A stretch of 64,000 nt of DNA from Limnoperna fortunei (Eukaryota; Mollusca; Bivalvia; Mytilida; Modiolidae): positions 87,775,860 to 87,839,859 of the forward strand of contig OX104118.1 of NCBI GenBank assembly GCA_944474755.1. Direction: 5' to 3'. A program made the translations under genes and the position numbers. Below the pieces are notes generated by a model. That model was not told the origin of the DNA, searched no databases, and worked only from the letters and a program-made list of their open reading frames with translations. Below, in pieces: positions 23,641-37,300 of this stretch. Each line of letters begins with the position of its first letter. Position 1 is the first letter of the stretch.

Positions 23641-24890
23641 ACATGGTTAAGTAAAACTACCAGATCAAAGAGAAATAGACTATTACCGAAAGGATGAAGA
23701 ACAGTTGTACAAGACAGTAAATTCTATCGTAGATTTTCACCACAAAAAAGGAACATAAATAACATACATAAATGAATAAGCGGTGAACGAATAGTCTATT
23801 ACGGCAGCCTTGTTGCTAAAACACAAAGCATTTTAAAAGACCATTGCTAAAGACAGTAACGATTGCTATGATAGACTATTACCAAAAAAAAAGAAAGAAC
23901 GGTTATGAAATACTTAACACAAAAAACCGGTTGTTTAGACTGTTACTAAAAGGAGATAATGTTACGACCATTGCTGAAAAAAATGAAATAAAACAGTTAC
24001 TCAAGAATTATAGCGGAAACATACAGCACGGTTGTGTCGGATTATTACTGAAAACAGAACGCACGGTTGTGCAAGACTATTGCAGGAACATTGTTTAAGT
24101 CTTAAAACAGATAGAACGGTTATATAAAATAATTATTGTAAAAGTGAATGATTGGTTGTGTAAGACTCTTACTGAAAGGAAATATAAACAGTTAGTTAAG
24201 TCCTATACTAAAACAGAAAGAAGGGTTTGTAAGACTATTACTGATAGCAGAAACGTATGTGAAAGTCAAAGTCGAAAACATAAATCACGGTCACACCATA
24301 AACGACGGCATAAAGCATGGTTGTGTAGAACTATTAATAAAACAGAAAAAGTCTTCGTAAACCTATTAGTAAAAACATAAAGCACGATTGTATAAGACTA
24401 TTAGTGAAAACTAAAAAAAGAAAGGCTGTGCAAGACTATTACTCATTACAAAGAAAGAACGACTGTGAAAGATTAATACTAAAAACAGTTAGAAAGAATG
24501 ATTGTGTAAGGCTATTACAGAAAAAAGAATAAAAATGGTTGTGACTTTAATGAAAATGGAGAAATAATGATTGTTCAAACTGTTACTGATGAAAGAGTAC
24601 AAAAGATGGTGTCAGACAAATATCAGAGAATGTACGGTTATTCAAGACCCAAAACAGAGAACAAAAACTGTATGAGAATTTAACTGAAAAATAAACAAAT
24701 ACGTTTGGGGAAACTATCAAAGAAAACAGAAAAAGGTTGTGAAATACTAATAGTCAAAACAACAAGAAGTCTGAGCAAGCCTATTACCAATAACAGAGAA
24801 AAACAAGGAGTGTAGGGTTATTCCTAAAAAAAGAAAGGTTTTGAAAGACTATTTCTGATAAAAGAGAATGGTTGTTATGAATTACAAAAC
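23640..24890 (+). repeat. Degenerate ~36-bp minisatellite
   Basis: Recurring GGTTGTGTAAGACTATTACTG and AAAACAGAGAAAGAA elements with variable spacing, as in 15330-15610 and 17200-17690. Open frames of 78-84 codons here are array artefacts. Confidence 0.75.
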
Positions 24891-25101
24891 GACATTTAGG
24901 ATAAAAGGTTTGAAATTTTTGCTGTTAACCAGAGTCGAATAAGTTTTTGAACTTCAACAAAACATATGTTCCAGGGTATACGTATGCATTTTCCTCGACA
25001 TCAAGAAAAAAATGAAAAATAAGTTGTTATTTTTCAAATAGCAGTTTATGAAAATAAATCTAACTCTTCTATTGCTTCATTTAAATAACATTAGATTAAT
25101 T

Positions 25102-25322
25102 TTATATAATGCACAGCGCTTGGTGTAGGTCGACACATGAAACTGGCTGAACGCTAGAGACAGTTTGTTTGTTAATTCTGTCGTAAGTGAAGCGTGCTGT
25201 AGCGCAAGCAGAAGGTCCACTTTTGGCGAATTGAGGGGTCAAAAGGGATTGCGGCACTAAAGATCGGTCGTGACTCCAGATCCATTGGTTATGTTCATTT
25301 TTTACCATATCTGTAAACACCT
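25102..25322 (-). CDS. Gene B exon 12: CTLD end and stop, proximal copy
   Basis: Acceptor GATATATTTGTAG. Encodes EVFTDMVKNEHNQWIWSHDR...ACATARF and ends SCVDLHQALCII stop. WIW and the last three CTLD cysteines are present. It is the proximal of three copies of this exon. Confidence 0.87.
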
Positions 25323-28300
25323 CTACAAATATATCAAAATTAAACGAAAATAACAATGTCATGAAGGACACGATAAATTAAATAACCTGTAACACGTCTG
25401 CGTACATGAGACTAGATAAACGTATGCTTAAATATATACAACATTACTTTAAACAAAATGTGTCTTCATCTACAGACACTTGATACGAACCCACCGGTCG
25501 ACAAGGTAAATGTTATAGGACAAGAAGTCTAAACTTTAACAACTGCAATCCGTGCACACTTATTAATTTCCCCGCTTCATATCCCAAATATTATTTAAAT
25601 TAAGATATAAAATATCAGGTACGCAATGACACTGTATATCCTGAAAACCATATATGAGAGGAAAAATCTATTAACCATAATAAATAACTAATAAAAAACG
25701 GATACAAAAATTACATAAAAATGAATAGTATAAATTTTGACAAATATTGAACTATTTACAAAGGTGTCTTATTGCCTGTTTTTCAAACACGTTAATTTGT
25801 AGTATGCATTTTAATGTCAATTTCCAAACTTAGACATTATTCCCAATAAACTCGGATACTAATGAAACATTTAAACACAATCTAAATAAACGTTTTTGAC
25901 CTCTTTCAACTAACAAAGGTAAGTGAAGGCTACTAGTGAAAATAGAGAAAGAAAGGGTTTTAATTTAAGTTCAAAATTATATTGTTTTAGACCACAAAAA
26001 CTGGATTGTCATCGAAACAAATAGAGACATAGGTAGATAAAGTAAAATATTACAACTTACATGTTTTGTGATTATTTAACTGGCTGATATGTTTCGGCCA
26101 AGGAGGAGTCATTTTAAATCATAAATATATATAAAAGACTTATATATAAAATAAATGAAACATGATCACTTTAGGGCACAACAAAATAAATTAACGAGAT
26201 TTTGTACATATATAGTTTGCTGATCGATTGAATACAATGTTTGTTAACATCATATCTATTACTATGAAATATAAAAGTACTTTAAGACACACTTTTTAAC
26301 CTGTCCTGATATATTAACTCAAATCGAATTTAACTAAATATAGTGCATAAAATATATATTTATATAATTATTTAAAAATAATAAAAATTCCGTAGATAAT
26401 TTGCACGTCCTTAAAATGGAAATTGTACCTGGAAGAGACAATTTTAAAGGTAAATCATTTCTCGTTTATGACGGGTAATTAACAGCATTAGCAGGTAAAC
26501 AAACAGGATGTTTATTGGAATTACTAGATCATTCTACGGCGAGTTTGAAGTATGAATATTCGGACATTTTCAACAGCTAATCAGGTTAAAGGTTAATCCT
26601 GTAATTCGAAATTAGAACGGCACGTCCATCTCCTGCCAAGGGCAGGTATGATTTGAATACACAGAAGTGTGAGAACACAGGATGTTATTTTGTATATAAG
26701 TTTTCGAATACCTTAAAATGTCACATCACAGGAAACGTAAAAGTGATACGCTGACATTAATAAATAAACACACGTAAAATTTTGAAAAACGTGTTACGCA
26801 CAAGCACAAGAAATGTTACCAGTAATAATAATAATAATAATAATAATAAATGTACTAAACATGAAGTGCAATTTTGATGCGTGAAAACAGAGTTATTAAA
26901 AATTTATATTAAAAATATATTGTGTTTAATGACCGTTATTTCTTAAATAGTCAACTTCGCAAATATTTTGTATAAAAAGTTTTGTTTAATAAGATGAAAA
27001 TAATGATACGAACAATTTAATTCATATTTATGCACAATATTCAAACTTATATTTGAGGAAAAATAAAAAATGAGGTCATATTACCATTAAACTATCCCCC
27101 ATGCAACATTCTTCAAAAATGATCTTCGCACACGTTGTTGCTGCAGTGGACAGTCTCTAACAGAACTACTTGTTACACAAGTCGGGGTTTTTGCTAAGAT
27201 TAGGAATACGAAACGTAAAATTTCCAGAACCTCGTCTTATAATACAACCTTCTATTATTGACGCGTTATTATCAGACGTGGACGTTAAGGTATGTGGATG
27301 CCAAGTGATCTCTAGTATCGCTATATAGGGGCGATATATGGACACATGCAGAAACTACACCATTGAACATAAAATAAAACATCAAAAGGCAAAAGTGTTT
27401 CTTTTTTATTGAAGAATAACATCAAATTTGATTTTTTGCGAAGTTTTCCTTTAAATTGTATTCAATAAACTATTTGATTTTGAATTGACAACATGCCTAC
27501 ATTTGCTGAACATAGAAACATACCAGGTTCTAAAAGGACTTAATTTTTCGAGCTCTTTTGCTTACTCCTAAATTGTGTTAAGCAAATCCGAGTTTTACAT
27601 TATTCAATAAATACATATTCTTTTACCAAGAATCTACACAAAGAATTTAACTGCAAAAAATAGGTAGTGAAAAGGTATTACTTAAATATGTGTGCGAAAA
27701 TAATTCATTTAAAGCCAATTTAGGGGCCTCGGTGGCCGAGTGATCAAGGTTGTTCGTCTACTATTGATCACGTTGTCTGTCAACACTGAGATTGCGGGTT
27801 CTCCCAATAAAAACTGGACGCCATGATATATCTGAAAAATTGCTGAAAGTGGCGTAAAACATCAAACCAATTGTTTTGTCCCGATAAAGTCTATTTTTAT
27901 AAACTGTCCAGAAACGTTCGTAATTATCTGAGAAAGAACTGATTAAATAAGACTTACCAACACGCTGGAAACCATGCAAATTAAGTAGAGCTATTTCATT
28001 CAGAGTATGAAAGTATACTAAGTCTGCACATTGGTCCTTACAATATTTCTGAAAGAGCAAAATATGAATTGAAAAAATGCTTTTCCGGAAACAAATTATC
28101 CGAGTTTTGATCAGAATAGGCTTTAAGCTTAATATAAAATGAGAAAGGTAAAACTTATTTATTTCGTATGTGGTTATGTGACAAAGGTAGGACACAATGT
28201 TGACATACCTCGAGAGGTTGCTAAGTTGGGCTCATACCACTTGAAAACAACCTCTCCCAAGTTAAACACAAACAAAAAGCCATAAAAATATCCTGGTTAT

Positions 28301-31300
28301 AACATTTCTTGATGTTCATCAGAATAATACAAATCATTTGAACAATGTATTTTCATTACAATAATTACATATCCTTTGAATGATCTACATTTGAAATGGG
28401 TCTTCTTGCGACGGCAACGTAACCAATTCTGTTAATATTGTCTTTCTCTTTATGCCAAAGTAAAGGAAATGTTAAAAAAATTTAATAACAATTATATCAT
28501 AATATGTCATTTGAACAGGTATTAAAGTCTTACAAAAAACCATGAACACTATGATTATCTTCATGACTTTTCTCTAAAGACATCTTATTCAATCTAAATG
28601 CCACGACTTCCATTGAAAGGCCAAGACAATGATTTACATCTTAGGACAACGACATACCTTTATCAATGTATTTGAATTAGACATTTTTTACATGACGTGA
28701 AATTAGTGTGTAACACGAAATGTCTGATGTTAAAGAATGTTTTCGCGCAACACACGGATTAAATGTGATTAATCCATAACCAGATCAAAGGAAAAATGCC
28801 GTATTATGTTACATTGAGTTTTAACAATAAGGGCAGGTGTTAAATATAATCAGTTAAAGATTGTTCTGCAAGACTTAAAACCGTACTTGCTAAGGATCTC
28901 GCGCCATATTCGTTTGTGTTAGGTCTCTTAAAATTGTGATATAAATAATTTTTCATTTTACACAGAAAGTAAATAAAACACGTAATTACACATTATATTG
29001 AACTGATTCGCTTGCAAGCGGATTAGCATTGATATTTGGCATTCCCCTGGTATTTTGTATCTTGTGTCGTGGTATTTTCTAAAAAGGCGTCATTTTACCT
29101 TCATGTTCTAAGCACTTCAGGTATATCCGATGTCGTTTTGCCCCTTAGATCCTTAGATGAATAGTTGCCGAAAAATACCAGTCTAGAAATAAATTTTCCT
29201 TGACGGGGAATTTCTTATCTCGAGACTGGTGTTTTAGCAAATATCCATTCAAAGAATAATATATCTGTTTAATATGCAAAAACAGCATACCTCTGCCATC
29301 GATCTATTCATTTCTATGCTGCCAGAAAACAAAAAGCAATTACGGCCATGCAGAGTAAAACCAGATGGACACACACCTGGTGAATGGACACATTCTGAAA
29401 GAAATACCACATGAATGAATACAAATATATAAACGTAAACAATGCCAAAACTCTGATATCTCTTAGATATAGAGAATAATTTCCGCTTATTCCATCTGTT
29501 ACAATAATTATTATGACAGATAGGTTTTTGGTGTGGCCTCTACTCAAGGTACGTTCTTTATGTCACAAAATCTATTGTACAGGTCAAATATATTATTGGC
29601 ATGATAATGTGGTTTAGACTAGTGTCACCGTAAATGTATATTATGCAAATAACATGGACGGAACAAATAACTATAAGTCTTTTAAGATTCCCATCCCGAG
29701 GTGTTGTGTGAGCTTTTATTACGTTTTTCATCTAAGTAAGTAGGATCGGTAGCTAAACTATTATGTTACACATTAATGGTTATGGTAACGAGTAGTGATG
29801 ACATGGACATACAGGAGTGGCCTAGATTGATATTGCGTTATTTTCGTGGCATTCATAGAGCATGTAATCGATAAAACTGTAGAGAATATAGTCTAGTAAT
29901 ATATTCTACAACAGTGTATGACAGTTAAGTAGTCATATCTTTTCTGAAATTTCATTAAGGATATACAATTTCAGATTGGTGAATTTCCCTGTATTGTAGT
30001 TTTGCGGAAATGTGTCAGTACAGGGTAACCTCTACTAAATAGCAAATCAGCTGATGCCGTAGTAAAAGGTAGTGCCTTAAAAAAACCAAAGTAGTTCTAC
30101 TTTCACTTTGCATAAAAACTGTAGTTCTGAACGAACCTTTTTAAAATTAAGTTTATATGATGCACAAATATTTTAGAAGTGATATGAATCCACATTTAAT
30201 AATTTCAAGCAAGTATTAGATTTTGTTCGAAACTTAACAGACTGGCACCTGTTTCTATACATCTGACAACCGAAACTAGCTCTATTTGTGACGTCATATC
30301 GTAAACTTTACAAAACATTCTTATTAGACTTTATTGTTGTGCCGGTCATATATGTTTTAGCGAAGAAAGGGTATTTTGAGAAAATAAGGTTGTAACTAAA
30401 AGTAAACTTAAGGTAAATTCAGTATTCTATAAAATGTTATAATTGTCACCTGTGTAAATCTATTTTGTAGAGGTTAACATACAGGAGTAATGAAGATACT
30501 CACGTTTCGGTGTGGTAGGAATCGGTGTAATGGAGATACTCACGTTTCAGTGTGGTAGGAATCGGTGCAATGGAGATACTCACGTTTCGGTGTGGTAGGA
30601 ATCGGTGTTGTAGTAGTTGATAATGGATGAGCATTACACTTGTCACCAATACAACAATTGCCGCTAAAACTAAAATCTCTTTTTCCAAAAATGTGACTTG
30701 TAGACGATTGCAATTGTTGACATAACTGAAAGAAAACTTCTCATGTTTTATTGTCTGCCGAAAAAAATCACAGACTTGCATGCTACATGTACACAAGAGT
30801 TTTGCCTAATTTCATACAGTTCATTTCTGAACATGTTATACTATATAATATGGTCTGGGTTTGTTTACGCCTAATAAACCGCGAAGCGTTTTATGAATGG
30901 TGTGAAAAGACCCCAACCATATTATATCGTATATCTTGTTAAGAAATTTGAAATATTCCTTATAATATAATTACAATTTTTATAGTAAAAATGTCGATGA
31001 AGTCACGGAACTATTTGAATGTTAACGGCGTAAGAACAGGTCAAAGGTCACGCAAGTTATATCTTATAATATGGGTTGCTCGATTTGAATTAACCAACCA
31101 GATTTCAGCTTACAAAGAAAATTAAAATATACACGTATAAAACAAAAACTGTAAATGTGTAGTTTAGTCAGTTAAGTCTGATTCTTTCATTGAAAAAATA
31201 CAGCATATATTATAACAAGTACAATAACTCGTCGCCAGTAAACTCAATTTGTGATCTTTAAATAATCCTTAAATGGCGGCAAGTAATAAAATTCGATAAT

Positions 31301-34300
31301 TGTTATCTCCTAATTACATGATTTAATGACAGTTATAAAGGGTAAACACCCACAATAATATTCAAACCTTTTCATCGAAACATCCAAGCTGAACAGCAGG
31401 TAGAAAATTTGAACCTAGCTTTTCAAACCCATAGCATCTCTGTAAAAAATGCCTATGATTGTAAATGTGTCATGTGTAAAATCTACAGATACGATTACCA
31501 TAGAATCTGTGTAAAACGTATAGATAAGATCGCAATAGATTATCTGCAAAATATAGTTGTAATGTAACAATAGCGTCTCATTCAAATACAAATTAGGTTA
31601 CCAAAAATCTTTTGCTAAAAACTATAAGTATATTACCTTATCATAAGTCAGAACTTTGTACAGCTAGCAGAACGGTGAAAACGTTAAAAATGTTAATTAA
31701 GGCTTTTATTACCATACTAGACGTGCCAAATTTTACAAAATTGTGTTTTGATTGAATGCAACATAAGCTGATAAATTTCTAAGAAATGAAATTAATTTTT
31801 AATTAAAATGAAGACAATTCATTGATTAATTTTAGAAATTGAATATAGCAATAAACGCGACACACACGTTTACAGTATAAATTGTGATATAATAAAGAAG
31901 TCATTTTCACCACACCTTTCCATCCCCACAGGCTGTAGTCTGTGTACAGTTATTGGGGTGTGGTACCTCATGGCAGTCCAGACAGTAGACTGCAAAGAAG
32001 AAAAGAAATGGGAAAATAAAGCATTTTGGAAATGCCTTTCGTGTGCTCTTTTCGTTTTTATGGGAATGTTTTGTTACATGTCACAAATCCTTTCAGTTTA
32101 AACGGTTTAATAATTAATATTGCATTGAAACACACTCCATTTGGGTATTCCCTCTGCTCTTCCTGGAAGATGGCTATAACTGTCTTACATTCTTCTGCTT
32201 TTAATGAAACATGGATATAGCTATCTAACATTGTTTAAGCAACATGTATTGTTTAGTTTAAAATAGTCTTTACGTCTACTTTCTTGTAGTCAAGCATACT
32301 AGAGGTAGATCGTTGCTAAATGTGCAGACATGTTGTGCAACTTAAAGTTTGTGTCATTATTGATGAAGCTTCTAGAAACATTATACATAACTTACAGCAC
32401 TTCTTACACATGTGTGGACATAACTTGGAAGCTATACAGTCATCTGTACAGGGGGACTGTAGTAGAACAGCCAGGCGAGTACATATGTCATTATCTAGAT
32501 TGACACATATACTGGGATCCATGGTAGGAACTGACAAATATAAAATATATATATAATATATATGTAACATATGAGCCTTAGCATATAGCGATATTAATTT
32601 ATCTGTTCTTTGTCTGAATGTTTGTTTGTTTGTTTGTTACAGAGTAAACGCCCTTTTCAACAATGTTCACCTATATATCATTGTGTGCATTTTTTTTAGG
32701 CCGAATGCAGGAATACTCGACAGGAAAACTAGCAGTCCCTGTAATTTAAGATTTGAGCACACCGTGAACACAGGAAGTCTCGAACCCGCATCATCACTGT
32801 TGAAAGCATTCAATCAATAGTAAATGACTAACAACCTAAGCCACTGAGGCCTCCTGTAGGCTATGAATTGATTGGTTGGTTGATTTGTTGGTTAATTGAT
32901 ATAATGTTTGATTTAACGTCCATCGCTATATAACGGAATAGAATCAGTTAACACACAGTAAATAAAGCTGAAAACGAATAGACCAATGGTAACACAATTT
33001 TGACCTTCATTGAAAAACGTCGTAAACGGACGAATAATTTAGTCTTTTGAGAAAAAAAATGTGCCTACGTTTTTCGAAATCTTCTTAAGAATTTAGCATT
33101 ACTTAATGGCACTGTTACGGGGTTCTAGTAGCTTTACTACTGGCAGTGAAATGGAGTTTCGTTATTACTTGCTGGGTGTTAATTGTGTGTGGTGTTAGTT
33201 AGTTGTGACAGTGTAATGAAGTTCGGCATGATTACTTACTTGCAGTGTAATGGGGTTCTGGTATAATCTTCAGTAATGCTGGAGGCTGATTGTTACATTT
33301 GTCTCTGTTACAGCAGCCAGCTTCGACATTAACTCTTTTGTTAGACAATGAAGAATATTGCAGGCAGGTCTATAAAATTACTTTATGTCAAAAGAAGGAA
33401 TTGTATGCAAAAAAGATTGATCCATGAACGAAAATTAAGAATGTCACATGATTGCATTTATTTTCTGATAGAAAGTTTCTCATGAAACAAAAATTTAATA
33501 AGTAAAGGTAAAAAGCGTGCCCTAACGTTAAACTAATGACAGTCAGTGTGCACGACTCAAGACAGTATTAACGCGCGATGTTTAAAATTGTGTCGTTTAA
33601 TTTAGTAAAAATGTATGAAATAGAATAATGTTGGTCGTATTATCAAAATTAAAACAGCTTAAATAAAAACTTCATAAGATAAAAACCATTTTATTCACGC
33701 AAAGATTACAATGTTAAATTGACACAATTTATTTAAATAATAATGTTTTTTGTTTTTTTTCAAAAATATAATTAAAAAACAATTAAAGAAAATATATTCA
33801 ATAGAAACATGTATGAGCTATACTAACGTGAAATTCGCATCAAATATAAAAGTATACGATTCACGTGAGCAAAATATGCGAGTTTATATTAGTCTTTTAA
33901 CATAGAAGTAAAGAAACCTAAACCCCACAGCCTTGTTTCAACAAATGGTGTTATCACAATTTAATCTTACCTGTCTATCGCCACATCCTAACTTGTAGGC
34001 TTCCGTGAAATGGGCGGTGAATGTTTGTGCCGCAAAGCAATACTGTGAGTAAAAAAGAGAGATGTAGACAAATTTTGGTATTAGGTAGATCGTTGGATCC
34101 ATAAAGTCTTGCAGTCTTGTATTAACATTTATATTTTATTATAAGTTTACAAGAGTATCCATCACAAGGACTATAGTGAGTTGACAAGTAACGAGTAGCT
34201 ATCTGATCACATCTGGAGAGATACTGGTAGTCTGCATATGTTTACTCGTAGACAAGGATCATTGAATATTCTGATATAACTAGGACTGATTTATTGATTG

Positions 34301-37300
34301 ATTTAATGGTTTTGCAGGCTCCAGCGAAAATAAGAAGCAACGGTAAAAAATCGGAGTGTTTTTTTTAAAAGTATAAGGTTGGGATAGGGGCGACACATTT
34401 AGCCTTTTTAGCGGCTACAATGAGCCTACTCTTATCGACGCTTAAGGAGCTTGATACTCTCTCAACACGTACCAAACTTGTCTGTGGCTAGGATTTCGTT
34501 GTAATGACCCGATAATCGCCGAAATATAGGCCAAAACTATCTTCCACCTCGTGATGAGAAAAGCGACGTTATAAGTCGGGCGTTTACAAATATCCCAGCA
34601 TGGTCTTAATATGAGAATATAAGATGGTCATCCGGATATATCGCAACATCTACAAGGTGTGAGAATAAGAATGTTAAATTGTAAAACCAAGCATGAAACT
34701 ATTAATTTGTATACATACATCCTTGTTATTCTGACATGTAGTTAACGTTGTACAGTTCGTTACATCTGTTTCATCAGTACATGTATAACACTGCAAGGCT
34801 ATAAAATATTAATATATCGGGATGGTTATGTCTATGCAAGGACGCGATTGTATGAAAACAGTTACAACTATTCAACTACAGCAGGTATAGAATACAGACT
34901 TCAATAAACACATAACATATTGTCTGTATGTATGCAAATTTATTAACAGTTGTCTCGGTGTTCGGTATTTTGTTATTAACTTAGTTAAGCGGACGTGTTG
35001 CGAATAATTGATTTTCACATTAAACATATTTAATAGGATAGAAAAACTAATACTGGTAGTTTTTATTTACACGTATGCATTTTAACAAATAATAATAGCA
35101 TTCACAGTTTCAAACAAGCTGTAGATGCTGTTAAGTAATTATCATTATATGAAAAACCTAGAATCATGTACGAGTTTAGAAACAGGTAGAGATGGGAGTT
35201 GAGAACCAACAACCAAAAATAAAGCAACTGCTACAATGGTTCTGATTCGGTACAGCTATTTCAAAAATATATGGCAAACATCCTGCTTGAAAAGCGGAAT
35301 TGGTGTGTTAATAAAAATGCTAAGTATCATATACCACTGGTCATTAATGCTTGTATCAAAATAATCATCTCAGCACAATTTCCATGTACTGCCTTCAAAA
35401 ATTGGGAAAACTATATTTTCACACTAGAAATAGTATCTACTGTTAAACTTGTTAAATACGCGGATAAGCGTAATCTATTGTACATGTCAAAACCAAAGAA
35501 ATTGCTGACGTTTGAAAAAATAAGTATATTCATTTTATTCCTGATCAATTGAGAAATATACACATGAAATGCATGATTATGTGGAATATTGCAGCACAAG
35601 TGAAAAAAGTTATAATTTTGAAATTAAAAGGCTTTATGTATGATTTCTGTAGAACATGATTTTACTTTATCTTCAGTCGAGGTGATATAAAGAGTTAAAA
35701 AATCAAACGTTCTAATTTATGAAATTTTAGATATAAATCTTAATTTTAAATTTGTCAAAAAAAAAATTTTATCGAGCACATAGATAAGCCGGCGATGCAC
35801 TTATTTTGTAAGGATTTTTATTTCATTTTGGAATCCAGTACAAGAATGTTTTAGACTATTTGTCGTTTACAGAAGTCATGAAGGAGCTATGGTTTCATCT
35901 TTGTCATTGTGGAAGGTTTGTATATTGGAATACCAAATTTATCATTGATGCGTGGCTCTTTCATGAAGCATTCGTAGCAATGTGACTTACAGAAAACCAA
36001 TGTTGTTAGAAATCTTATCATTGAGGAAAGTGAGACAACTCATAGTAATGAAGATTTAGGTCGATCATTAATACCATGTCCAAGATTCTTTATGCGAAGT
36101 TTTACCAAAGACATTTTTCTTTTATCGAGTTAGAGAGTTCATCTAGTTCTGGGTCTTGTTCCCATTTTTTTTTCTTAACCCATTCCCTGGAATAGTCTTT
36201 GACGGCATTCATAATAGTTTTGAAATTTAAATTCCAGTCTACTAGTGGAGGTGTTCAGAATTTAGGAACACGAAAAATATTTTTTCTGATTTTCAGAGTA
36301 CTAGAAATGACATGACCAGAAGAGTCAGAAGAATAGGAACACGTGCATTTAGTAGATTGCTTGAGTCATGCTTCTATGTTTACGTCCTGCGATGCTTATT
36401 TGTAATTAAAGATTTTGCGGACAATAATGTTGTTATATTAATAAGACGTGATTGTTTGTTTTTGTAATGAAAAATGACCTTATATTTCGTATCTTTACTT
36501 TTGAGAATATTATCGATGTTAACTCCATTAATTCCTTTATTTCTGAATAACATTTGAAAGAATGTTCTTTTTTAACCAAAAAGAGGCCTTGTCTTCACGC
36601 GTTTGAAAGACGGAAAGCAGCTTTGTCGCTATCTATTTTGTGTAGCAAAGGGATCTATTCCTACAACCTCAAGTGCATAAGCCTTAAAAAGTTTGACAGT
36701 TGACAAGCGTAAAAAAGAGTGGTATGAATGTAGTGTAAACCAAAGGGTTGTTAAAAAGTTAGAAGTCATTATACCTATCGTAGAAAGATTTCTCTTTAGT
36801 TGTTGGAATTTTTTATTTGGTGGCCATATCTTCTTTTGTATTAAAAACTGGTGTTTCATTCACTCCATTGCAGGCTGAACTTGATAAATTAGCAACATAT
36901 TCGATTTTATCTTTGCCACCGAATATCTCTTTTTTGTGAAACGGTGTGAGGAGTATGGGACTAATAGTATGGCGGTAAATGTTTTTATTAATCGTAATTT
37001 TATAGACAAATAATTTTGGCTTCATTTGTCTATGCAAAATTTATAACTATAGTACATTCTTGTACTCGATTACAAAATTACACAAAGGTACTGATTATGA
37101 TATGTTTATTTCAACTTACCACATAATCCACACGATCGTTGGCAATACTTTGACAAACAGGGGTCGCCACACACGTTTGGTTCTCTGTTCATCATCAAGT
37201 CACAAAGCGATGTATCGAAATCGTCACAGTGTTCTGCATTCACGGTTATAAGTACCACGAACAAGATAACTAAAACAACAAATTATGGCGGTTATACAAA

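Noticed and set aside
27733..27800. tRNA gene
   Set aside because: A and B box-like sequences are present, but no cloverleaf is evident and a SINE 3' body follows directly.
29314..29547. Hydrophobic C-terminal frame in exon 10 (VCVHLVLLCMAVIAFCFLAA), tempting as a GPI-anchor signal for a Ly6 protein
   Set aside because: It is out of phase with exon 9. The donor that would give this phase is preceded by a stop in the repeat, and the in-phase frame encodes a convincing CTLD start.
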